Shown here: positions 15,127-22,290 of the stretch, one piece after another
Position numbering within the stretch: position 1 is the first letter of the stretch
Layout: the number at the start of each line of letters is the position of its first letter
Assembly (NCBI GenBank): GCA_021154945.1
Contig: JAJNQF010000053.1
Span: 1 to 29,774, forward strand
Length of the DNA: 29,774 bases
Reading direction: 5' to 3'
From: Sphingomonas sp.
GTDB lineage: Bacteria; Pseudomonadota; Alphaproteobacteria; Sphingomonadales; Sphingomonadaceae
Notes under the pieces: model-generated
The model's input: the letters and a program-made list of their open reading frames with translations, nothing else
Told to the model about the DNA's origin: nothing
Databases searched by the model: none
Made by a program: the position numbers and the translations under genes

Positions 15127-16296
15127 ATGCACGGCATCACCATCACCGAACTGACCGAGGGCGCACGTTCGCTCGTCCTGACTGCAACCGCGGTAATCGG
15201 GCTGGTTGCGACCGCGACCGCGCCCGCCGGTGCAGCGACGGAAGCGCTCGATGCGGCGTTCCCGCTCAATCGCCCAGTCCTCGTCGTCGACCTCGAGGCG
15301 GCAATCGGCGTCGCCGGCACGACCGGCACGCTGGCGTCGACGCTTCGCGCCATTGCCGATCAGGCGAAGGCCCCGGTCGTCGTGGTCCGCGTCGCGGCTG
15401 GCGCTGACGCTGCGACGACCAGCGCGAACGTCATCGGCACCACGGTGAACGGTTCGAAGACGGGCATGCAGGCGCTGCTCGCGGCTGAATCGCAGCTCGG
15501 CATGAAACCGCGGATCCTTGGCGCGCCGGGTCTCGATACGATGGCGGTCACCACCGCACTGGTCGTCATCGCGCAGAAGCTGCGCGGGTTCGTCTATGCC
15601 GCGGCGATCGGCGCGGACATCACCGCGGCACTCGCATACCGGGCGAACTTCGGCGCGCGCGAGCTGATGCTGATCCATCCCGACTTTGTCGCCTTCGACA
15701 CTCGGGTCGCCGCCAACGCAACAAGCTACGCCGTCGCCCGCGCGCTCGGCCTGCGCGCCCGCATCGATCAGGAACAGGGTTTCCACAAATCGCTGTCCAA
15801 CGTGACGGTCGAGGGCGTCGTGGGTCTCACCAAGGACATCCAGTTCGACGTTCAGGACGCGAACAGCGACGCCGCGCGCCTCAACGACAAGCAGGTCACC
15901 GCGCTCATCCGTGCCGGCGGTGGCTTCCGTTTCTGGGGCAACCGGAGTTGCATCGAGCCGACGTCGCCCTTCAGCTTCGAGACCGCCACGCGCACCGCGC
16001 AGGTCCTGCTCGACACGATCGGCGCGGGCATGATGTGGGCGATCGACAAGCCGCTGCGGCCGAGCCTCGCCAAGGACATCGTCGAGACGATCAACATCTC
16101 GATCGCCGGCATGGTCACCGCCGGGCAGCTCATTGGCGGCAAGGCGTGGTTCGTCGCGGACAAGAACCCGCCGTCCAGTCTCGCCCAGGGCAAGCTGTCG
16201 ATCGACTATAATTTCACGCCGGTCCCGCCGCTCGAAAACCTGCTGCTCACCCAGCGGATCACCGACACGTATCTCGCCGACTTCACCGTCGCCTGA
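15127..16296 (+). CDS. FI: Tail sheath protein gpFI
   Basis: The 389-aa product matches the P2 contractile sheath: the opening MHGITITELTEGARSL, an inserted domain around 65-200, and the C-terminal sheath core with FRFWGNRSCIEPTSPFSF and the closing LTQRITDTYLADF. Its length is close to the P2 protein (about 396 aa). GAAGGAG lies upstream of the ATG. The sheath contracts to drive the tube through the envelope. It is followed by tube gene FII, the universal order. Confidence 0.95.
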   Translation: MHGITITELTEGARSLVLTATAVIGLVATATAPAGAATEALDAAFPLNRPVLVVDLEAAIGVAGTTGTLASTLRAIADQAKAPVVVVRVAAGADAATTSANVIGTTVNGSKTGMQALLAAESQLGMKPRILGAPGLDTMAVTTALVVIAQKLRGFVYAAAIGADITAALAYRANFGARELMLIHPDFVAFDTRVAANATSYAVARALGLRARIDQEQGFHKSLSNVTVEGVVGLTKDIQFDVQDANSDAARLNDKQVTALIRAGGGFRFWGNRSCIEPTSPFSFETATRTAQVLLDTIGAGMMWAIDKPLRPSLAKDIVETINISIAGMVTAGQLIGGKAWFVADKNPPSSLAQGKLSIDYNFTPVPPLENLLLTQRITDTYLADFTVA

Positions 16297-16334
16297 TCGC
16301 CCCCGCCTCCCAGATCCGAACTTAGGAGCCGACC

Positions 16335-16841
16335 ATGGCACTACCCCGCAAACTGAAGAACATGAACCTGTTCAACGAAGGCCGTAGCTACCTTGCCGAG
16401 GTTCCCTCGGTTACGCTTCCCAAGCTGACCCGCAAGCTCGAGGAGTATCGTGGCGGGGGCATGGACGGCACCGTCAAGCTCGACATGGGCGCGGAGGCTA
16501 TGGAGATGGAGTTCACCGCCGGCGGACCGCTGCGCGACGTCCTGCTGCAGACCACGGCCTCGACGATCGGCGGGATCTTCCTGCGCTTTGCCGGCCAGTA
16601 TCAGAACGATTCCGCCGGCACGTCCGATGCCGTCGAGGTGACCGTGCGCGGTCGTCACGAAGAGATCGACATGGGCGAGCAGAAGATCGGCGAGGGCGGC
16701 GAGTTCAAGGCCAAGATGGCGCTCGTCTACTACCGCCTCGAGTGGAACGGCGAGGTGCTGATCGAGATCGACGTCCTCAACATGATCCACATCGTCGGGG
16801 GCGTCGATCGTCTCGCGGACATGCGCGACATCATCCTGTGA
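16335..16841 (+). CDS. FII: Major tail tube protein gpFII
   Basis: The 168-aa product matches the P2 tube: MALPRKLKNMNLFNEGRSYL at the N-terminus, the conserved segment RKLEEYRGGGMDG, and YRLEWNGEVLIEIDVLNMIH near the end. TAGGAG lies before the ATG. It polymerises as the inner tube under the sheath. A strong hairpin starts 2 nt after its stop (16843-16869), as expected where the abundant tube must be expressed above the chaperones downstream. Confidence 0.95.
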   Translation: MALPRKLKNMNLFNEGRSYLAEVPSVTLPKLTRKLEEYRGGGMDGTVKLDMGAEAMEMEFTAGGPLRDVLLQTTASTIGGIFLRFAGQYQNDSAGTSDAVEVTVRGRHEEIDMGEQKIGEGGEFKAKMALVYYRLEWNGEVLIEIDVLNMIHIVGGVDRLADMRDIIL

Positions 16842-16842
16842 G

Positions 16843-16869
16843 GAAGCCCCGGCGCCAGCGCCGGGCTTC
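16843..16869 (+). other. Hairpin after tube gene FII
   Basis: GAAGCCCCGGCG can pair with CGCCGGGCTTC (one bulged C), with a 4-nt loop. It follows the FII stop by one base. No T tract follows, so it is probably an attenuator or mRNA-stabilising end rather than a full terminator; E, T, U and D must still be read through. Confidence 0.55.
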
Positions 16870-16903
16870 ATGACCACCCCCGCTTCAATCCACGGAATTT
16901 TGC

Positions 16904-17209
16904 ATGACCGACACCAAGACCGAACTCGCCACCGTCAATCTCGACTTCCCGTTCACCCGCGGCGATCAGCAGATCGCCAGCGTGAGGGTCCGCCGGCCTC
17001 GCACCGGCGAACTACGCGGCCTCAACATTGCCGATCTGGTGCAGATGAATGTCGCCGCGACCGCCAAGCTGCTGCCGCGCATCACCATGCCGCCCCTGAC
17101 GGACACCGAGATCAACAATCTCGATCCCGCCGACCTGACGCAGTTCGGCATGGAAATTCAGGATTTTTTGTTACCGAAAGCAGCGAAGGAACAGGGCTCC
17201 CCGGACTAG
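16904..17209 (+). CDS. E: Tail assembly chaperone gpE
   Basis: The 101-aa product belongs to the P2 gpE (tail assembly chaperone, TAC) family: VNLDFPFTRGDQQIASVRVR, then RRPRTGELRGLNIADL, and a helical C-terminal part. In P2 this gene also yields a longer E+E' protein by -1 frameshift near its end, and the same heptamer TTTTTTG is present here at 17164-17170. The chaperone coats the tape measure before tube polymerisation. Confidence 0.9.
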   Translation: MTDTKTELATVNLDFPFTRGDQQIASVRVRRPRTGELRGLNIADLVQMNVAATAKLLPRITMPPLTDTEINNLDPADLTQFGMEIQDFLLPKAAKEQGSPD

Positions 17210-17337
17210 TCGACGACGCGATGGCGGATCTCGCGATCGTCTTCCATTGGCCCCCCGCCGCCATGGACGACATGACGATCGCCGACCTGATGCGCTGGCG
17301 CGCGCGTGCGGGCGAGCGGCACAACCCGGAAAGCTGA
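16904..17337 (+). CDS. E': Tail chaperone fusion gpE+E' (programmed -1 frameshift)
   Basis: A -1 slip on TTTTTTG joins 16904-17170 to 17170-17337, giving 144 aa in place of the 101-aa gpE. The added part begins VTESSEG and contains MADLAIVFHWPPAAMDDMTI followed by LMRWRARAGERH, the GpE family pattern of an iALxxxFHWpp helix and a W-R-x-R-A end. The ratio of short to long form is thought to set tail length with gpT in contractile and siphophages. The -1 frame has no start of its own that would suit separate expression. Confidence 0.85.
17164..17170 (+). promoter_or_regulatory. -1 ribosomal frameshift site in gpE
   Basis: The heptamer T TTT TTG is correctly phased in the gpE frame (GAT TTT TTG). 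It is the same slippery sequence used in P2 E-E'. The -1 frame then stays open to 17337 and encodes a typical GpE-prime segment. A downstream stimulatory structure was not verified. Confidence 0.88.
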
Positions 17338-17341
17338 CGCC

Positions 17342-19873
17342 ATGGACCGCAATCTCCGGATCCGCATGCTGCTCGAGGCGAGCGACAAGGTCACCAAGCC
17401 CTTGCGCGATATCGTCGGCGGATCTGCCAAGGCGGCAGCGGCGCTTAAGATCACGCGGCACGGGCTGAAGGATCTGAGCGCACAGGCACGCGCGATCGGC
17501 GAGTTCAAGCTGGGCCAAGCCAAGGGCGGCGAAATGTTCGGGCAGATCGACGATGCCCGTCGCCATATCCGCGGCTTACGCGACGAGATCGCGCGGACGG
17601 AAACGCCAACCAAGCGCATGATGAACGCACTCGCCGCGGCCGAGGCGAAGGAGCGCAAGCTCGTCGGCGCGAGCGAGGAACACAGCGTCCAGCTCGTGAA
17701 AATGCGGTCGGCGCTGACGTCGGCCGGCGTCGATATGCAAAACCTCGGCGCGCACGAACAGCGCCTGCGCGACAACATCGCCGCAACGACCGTGACAATG
17801 GGCCGGCAACGTGCCGAGTTCGATCGCCTCGACGAGCGCCAGACCCGCTTTGCGAGGGCGCGCGCCGGGTTCGCGCGGACGCAGAACATGGCGACCGGCA
17901 TCGCTGCGGGCGGCGCGGCTGGCATTGCCACTGGTCGGACCCTCGCACGTCCGATCATGGGCGCGGTCGAGGACGCGCAGGCATATCAGTCAGTCATGAC
18001 CGACATCGCCCAAAAGGCGGATCTCGGGCGCGATAGGGCTGACCGGATGGGGCGCAACCTACTCGCGGCTGCGCGCGCCGCGAACCAGATGCCGGACGAA
18101 CTGCAAAAGGGCGTCAACACGCTGGCAGGCTTCGGCCTCGATCCGACCAAGGCAGTCGCGATGATGAAGCCGATCGGGCGCGCCGCGACCGCCTACAAGG
18201 CCGAGATCGCCGATCTGTCCGCCGCAGCGTTTGCCGCCAACGACAATCTGAAGGTGCCGATCGAGCAGACCGGACGCGTCATCGACATCATGGCGCAGGC
18301 GGGCAAGAGCGGCGCGTTCGAGATTAAGGATATGGCGGGTGCCTTCCCGGCGCTGACTGCGGGCTATCAGGCGCTCGGCCAGACGGGGACCGGTGCGGTC
18401 GCTGATCTCGCCGCAGCGCTGCAGATCGCGCGCAAAGGTGCAGGCGATTCGTCGACCGCGGCGTCGAACGTTGCGAACATCATCCAGAAGATCGCCTCGC
18501 CAGCCACGATCAAGGCGTTTTCGAAGTTCGGCATCGATCTGCCGAACGCGCTGAAAAAGGCGTATGCCGAGGGCAAGACGCCGCTTGAGGCGATTGCCGA
18601 ACTGACCAAGAAGGCAACGGGCGGCGACCTCGGCAAGATCGGCTTCCTCTTCGAGGACGCCCAGGTGCAGCAGGGTCTGCGTCCGCTGATCCAGAACATG
18701 GAGGAATATCGCCGGATCCGCGCGACCGCGGCCGGCGCGAAGGGCACGACTGACACCGACTTCGCCGAGCGCATGAAAGACTCGGCCGAGCAGACCAAGC
18801 AGTTGAAGATCAACGCGCAGGTTCTGTCGGTGTCGCTCGGTTCGATGCTGCTGCCGGCGGTCAATGCGATCACGCAGCGCGCCTCGGCCCTTGCCGGCGG
18901 TCTGGCGCGATGGACCGAACGTCACCCGGTACTGGCGAAGGCTATCGCGATTAGCGCGGCAGTGCTCGCCCTGCTTTTCATCGTCCTCGGGGGTGCGGCG
19001 ATCGTCATCGCCGCAATTATGGGGCCGATTGCCATTCTCAACGCCGGCCTGATCGCCATGGGCGTGGCGGGCGGCACCGCGTCTATCGGGCTGCTGCCGA
19101 TCCTCGGTACCATCCTTGCGATCGTCGCAGTGATCGCGCTGCTCGCAGCGGCGGTATACCTGATCTACGCGAACTGGGGTCCGATCACCGCGTGGTTCAG
19201 CTCGCTATGGCAGGGGATCGTCGGCGTCGTCACCGGCGTCCTCGGCTGGTTTGGCGCTCTCCCTGCGCGCTTCGGCGAGTTCGGTCGCAACATGATCATG
19301 GGGATGATCAACGGCATCACCGGCATGCTGGGGGCATTGAAAGCGACGATCGTCGGGGCGGCATCGTCGGCCGCGAACTGGTTCAAACAGAAACTGGGGA
19401 TCCGTTCGCCTTCGCGCGTATTCGCCGGGTTCGGCGGGTTCATGATGCAGGGCCTTAGCAACGGCATCGCTGGCGGCGCGCGCGAACCGGTACGGAGGAT
19501 CGACCGACTGTCGCGCAACCTGACCGGTGCCATGTCCGCCGCCTCCCTGCGCCCGCCCGGTATGATGACCGACGAGGATGCGCCGGTGCGCCGCGTCGAT
19601 CGTCTGTCGCGCCGTCTCACCGCCGCGCTGGCGCTCGGCTCTTCGCTGCCGGCGCTGACGCCTGCGGCAGCGGCAAACCCCGGCGGATCAGCCGCTTATG
19701 GTTTCGCGGCACCAGCGCCTGCGCCGATCACCATCAACGTCTACGGCGCGCCAGGACAAAGCGAGCAGGCTCTCGCCGCGGCGGTCGAACGAGCTCTTGT
19801 AAACGCGCAAAGGCGGCAGCATTCCATGTCGCGATCGTCCTTCTCCGACACGCCCGATGGAGCTGACCTGTGA
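17342..19873 (+). CDS. T: Tail tape measure protein gpT
   Basis: The 843-aa product starts MDRNLRIRMLLEASDKVTKP, the typical start of P2-type tape measures. Long helical, coiled-coil-like stretches fill about residues 1-200. A central domain (about 205-500) includes GRAATAYKAEIADLSAAAFA and the TMP repeat-region motif FEIKDMAGAFPALTAG. A large hydrophobic segment at about 528-605, with several membrane-like helices, may insert during DNA delivery. GIRSPSRVFAGFGGFMMQGL (about 687-706) is a conserved tail motif. Length sets tail length. The ATG at 17342 follows the E' stop by 4 nt. Confidence 0.93.
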   Translation: MDRNLRIRMLLEASDKVTKPLRDIVGGSAKAAAALKITRHGLKDLSAQARAIGEFKLGQAKGGEMFGQIDDARRHIRGLRDEIARTETPTKRMMNALAAAEAKERKLVGASEEHSVQLVKMRSALTSAGVDMQNLGAHEQRLRDNIAATTVTMGRQRAEFDRLDERQTRFARARAGFARTQNMATGIAAGGAAGIATGRTLARPIMGAVEDAQAYQSVMTDIAQKADLGRDRADRMGRNLLAAARAANQMPDELQKGVNTLAGFGLDPTKAVAMMKPIGRAATAYKAEIADLSAAAFAANDNLKVPIEQTGRVIDIMAQAGKSGAFEIKDMAGAFPALTAGYQALGQTGTGAVADLAAALQIARKGAGDSSTAASNVANIIQKIASPATIKAFSKFGIDLPNALKKAYAEGKTPLEAIAELTKKATGGDLGKIGFLFEDAQVQQGLRPLIQNMEEYRRIRATAAGAKGTTDTDFAERMKDSAEQTKQLKINAQVLSVSLGSMLLPAVNAITQRASALAGGLARWTERHPVLAKAIAISAAVLALLFIVLGGAAIVIAAIMGPIAILNAGLIAMGVAGGTASIGLLPILGTILAIVAVIALLAAAVYLIYANWGPITAWFSSLWQGIVGVVTGVLGWFGALPARFGEFGRNMIMGMINGITGMLGALKATIVGAASSAANWFKQKLGIRSPSRVFAGFGGFMMQGLSNGIAGGAREPVRRIDRLSRNLTGAMSAASLRPPGMMTDEDAPVRRVDRLSRRLTAALALGSSLPALTPAAAANPGGSAAYGFAAPAPAPITINVYGAPGQSEQALAAAVERALVNAQRRQHSMSRSSFSDTPDGADL

Positions 19874-20268
19874 AAATGATGGCACTCGGCATGTTCGTTT
19901 TCTCGCTACCGACGCTCGCCTATCAGGAGATCCAGCGCAAAAGCGGATGGCGGCATGCGCGCAGCGGCCGGATCGGTGCGATCGACGCGACGCAGTTCGT
20001 CGGACGCGAGAACGATACGATCACCCTGTCAGGCACGGCCTATGCCGAGCTGATGGCGGGGCGCGCGTCGATCGACGAGCTGCGCGATATGGCCGCCCAG
20101 GGCAAGGCATGGTCGCTGATCGACGGCACCGGCCGGGTCTACGGCACCTTCGTCATCACCGGTATCGACGAGGGCATGAAGGAGTTCTTCGCCGACGGAA
20201 CGCCGCGCAGAGTCGATTTCACCATCGAGTTGCTTGAGATCGCCGATAGCGCGACCGGTGCGGCATGA
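19870..20268 (+). CDS. U: Tail protein gpU
   Basis: The 132-aa product matches the P2 gpU family: MMALGMFVFSLPTLAYQEIQ near the start, RKSGWRHARSGRIG, and VDFTIELLEIAD at the end. gpU links the tube to the baseplate hub with gpD. The GTG start overlaps the gpT stop by 4 nt, and its stop overlaps gpD (ATGA), so T-U-D are translationally coupled. Confidence 0.93.
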   Translation: MKMMALGMFVFSLPTLAYQEIQRKSGWRHARSGRIGAIDATQFVGRENDTITLSGTAYAELMAGRASIDELRDMAAQGKAWSLIDGTGRVYGTFVITGIDEGMKEFFADGTPRRVDFTIELLEIADSATGAA

Positions 20269-21275
20269 CCGCGATCAACAACGTCCCCGACTTCAAGGTC
20301 ACACTCGACGGCACCGACCTTACCGATCGCATCCGCCCGCGTCTGATTTCGCTACGCCTGAGCGAGAAACGGGGCGGCGACTCCGACCAGCTCGAGATCA
20401 CCGTCGACGATTCGGACGGCAAGCTTGCGGTGCCGCGTGCCGGCGCGACGCTCACGGTACAGCTCGGCTGGTCCGCCGGTGCCGACGTGACGATCGGTCT
20501 GGTCGACAAGGGCAAGTTTACGGTGGACGAGGTCGAACATAGCGGCCCGCCCGACCAGATCATGATTCGCGCTCGAGCGGCCGACTTCACCAGCGCCATC
20601 GCCACCCGCCGCGAGAAGAGCTGGCACGACACAACGCTTGGCGCGATCGTCGAGGAGATCGCCGGCCGCAACAAGCTTGCGACGCGCTGCGCACCCGCAC
20701 TGGCGTCGATTGCGGTCAAGGCGATGGCACAGACCCGAGAAAGCGATATCGCGCTCCTGCGCCGTCTCGGGCGGGAGAACGACGCCGTCGCGACGGTTAA
20801 GGCGGGCGCGTTGATCCTCGCGCCCATCGGCGCGGCCACGACCGCGACGGGCGCGGCGATCCCGGGGATCACGATTCGCAGAGGCGATGGCGATCGGCAT
20901 AGCTTTCGGATCAAGAAGCGCGACGAGGCTGGCAGCGTCTCGGCCGACTGGCACGACCGCAAGGGTGCGAAGAAGAAAACGGTGACGGTCGGCAGCGGTA
21001 CCGGCGAGACTAAGCGGCTCGCACGCACCTACTCGTCCGAGGATGCCGCCCGCCGGGCCGCGACCGCCGAGCAGGGCCGCGCCGCGCGGGAGCCGCGCAC
21101 GCTGGATCTGGGGCTCGCGCTGGGCCAGTTGGAGATCTACCCCGACCGCCCGGTGACCGTTGCGGGATTCAAGGGCGAGATCGATGCGGTGAAGTGGCTA
21201 GTGTCAGATGTCTCGCACGAACTGATCGCCGATCGCGGTTTCACGACGGCCCTGACGCTGGAGAGCGCAGCGTAG
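20265..21275 (+). CDS. D: Baseplate hub / late tail protein gpD
   Basis: The 336-aa product matches P2 gpD (gp27-like hub). Family segments are PDFKVTLDGTDLTDRIRPRL, LISLRLSEKRGGDSDQLEIT, and the C-terminal ADRGFTTALTLE. It is the last gene of the late tail operon. The stop codon touches a perfect 10-bp hairpin, so transcription probably ends here. In P2, ogr follows D; in this prophage the Ogr-like gene is instead in the early operon and the next genes are cargo. Confidence 0.94.
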   Translation: MTAINNVPDFKVTLDGTDLTDRIRPRLISLRLSEKRGGDSDQLEITVDDSDGKLAVPRAGATLTVQLGWSAGADVTIGLVDKGKFTVDEVEHSGPPDQIMIRARAADFTSAIATRREKSWHDTTLGAIVEEIAGRNKLATRCAPALASIAVKAMAQTRESDIALLRRLGRENDAVATVKAGALILAPIGAATTATGAAIPGITIRRGDGDRHSFRIKKRDEAGSVSADWHDRKGAKKKTVTVGSGTGETKRLARTYSSEDAARRAATAEQGRAAREPRTLDLGLALGQLEIYPDRPVTVAGFKGEIDAVKWLVSDVSHELIADRGFTTALTLESAA

Positions 21276-21300
21276 CCGTCATCAATTTGATGACGGCTTT
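21275..21300 (+). terminator. Terminator of the late tail operon
   Basis: A perfect 10-bp stem (GCCGTCATCA / TGATGACGGC) with the 3-nt loop ATT starts at the last base of the gpD stop codon and is followed by only TTT and then CGCCC. The T tract is short but the stem is the best intrinsic-terminator candidate in the window. It separates phage late genes from the cargo region. Confidence 0.72.
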
Positions 21301-21448
21301 CGCCCAAATTCGGACGTTTTGGCGTGCGATCAGATCTCCCGATAGCCGCCATCTGTTAAGCTAGCTTACGAGCAGTAGTAGAAATTGCAGTGAGCGTCGC
21401 GCATCCATACTATCGACGTCGCCGGGTTAAGACAGATACATTGTCTCT

Positions 21449-21592
21449 ATGAGCTCTGACGACCCGCTGACGGCCCAAGATTTGAAGGACGAATTGGAAG
21501 TGTTACTACAGCTCGCGGACGACCTCGGCCTCACGGTCGTTGGTGCGTTGCTAGCTTCCGCAATAAACGTGATCCCGATCGTTCGACATTGA
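21449..21592 (+). CDS. Small hypothetical protein (47 aa)
   Basis: The 47-aa product MSSDDPLTAQDLKDELEVLL then QLADDLGLTVVGALLASAIN has an acidic N-terminal half and a hydrophobic helix at the end. Similar very short Leu/Asp-rich proteins (LDxLGLxxxAAxLxxAIxxI) are common in sphingomonads, so this may be a real captured host gene. No strong ribosome site is seen, so coding status is uncertain. It stands alone between the late terminator and the response regulator, convergent with the latter. Confidence 0.45.
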   Translation: MSSDDPLTAQDLKDELEVLLQLADDLGLTVVGALLASAINVIPIVRH

Positions 21593-21648
21593 TATCATTC
21601 CTCCCCATCTCAACCATTTCGCCTTTAACCAATAAGCTGTGTCGTTGA

Positions 21649-22056
21649 TCAAACCGCCTTTTTAAGCGGCTCCGGTAATTTGTTGTCCGGGAGCATGTTC
21701 CGCAAATGCTGGTGCACCATGCGCTTGTTGAACGGCTTTGAGATGAACGTAGCCTTTTCGGGCATCTCGCCCGCTTTCGGTAGAACATGACCGGATGCGA
21801 TGACGATTTCGATCGCAGGCCAGCGTTCGGCGACATGCCGCGCTAGCGCAAAGCCGTTGGTGTCGCCGGGCATGTCGACGTCAGAGAACAGCAGTACGAT
21901 GTTTTCCCAGTTGGTGGCTAAGACTCGCTTCGCCTCGTCACCATCCATGGCCTCGTAAAAGCGAAATCCAGCATCTTCGAGGATGGCAGTCGTATCCATC
22001 ATGATGAGCGGATCATCATCGACAACGAGCGCGTAAGGTACGGTTGAAAGGGTCAT
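21649..22056 (-). CDS. Single-domain response regulator (receiver only)
   Basis: The 135-aa product is one CheY-like receiver domain: acidic pocket VVDDDP (D13-D15), phosphoacceptor D59 in FSDVDMPG, switch residue S88 in VIASGH, and K107 in ISKPF. No output domain follows, so it must pass the signal by protein contact or phosphotransfer. AGGG precedes the ATG (22054-22056 on the minus strand). It diverges from the LOV kinase gene across 234 nt, suggesting a cognate pair. Such stand-alone receivers with HWE kinases are frequent in alphaproteobacteria, often around general stress control, but the partner here is inferred. Confidence 0.9.
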   Translation of the reverse strand: MTLSTVPYALVVDDDPLIMMDTTAILEDAGFRFYEAMDGDEAKRVLATNWENIVLLFSDVDMPGDTNGFALARHVAERWPAIEIVIASGHVLPKAGEMPEKATFISKPFNKRMVHQHLRNMLPDNKLPEPLKKAV

Positions 22057-22132
22057 GGAGCCCTAACCCGCCCGCCATAAGCAGAGTTGCGGCGCGAGAG
22101 GTTTTTTGGTTGATTTTCTTAGAGTGCGACTG

Positions 22133-22161
22133 CGGCATGGCCGCATTTGCGGGCCATGCCG
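22133..22161. promoter_or_regulatory. Palindrome in the RR/LOV-kinase divergent promoter region
   Basis: The arms CGGCATGGCC (22133-22142) and GGCCATGCCG (22152-22161) flank a 9-nt centre which can itself form a short GCA/TGC pairing. It lies in the 234-nt gap between two divergent genes. It has no T tract on either strand, so a shared operator or mRNA structure is more likely than a terminator. Confidence 0.5.
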
Positions 22162-22290
22162 GGTGACGTTTGCAGGCTGTTAACCGAGTAGTTTTGTCAC
22201 AATGGCCATCGCAGCCTACTGACACTAAAGGACTAAAAAACATAGCGTCCAACGACATAAGGCCCGTTGAGCGTGCGAACGGAGTGACGT

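Noticed and set aside
15100..16341. Leftward 413-codon open frame over the sheath gene
   Set aside because: Antisense to gpFI, which is certain; Arg/Asp/Gly-rich with no family pattern.
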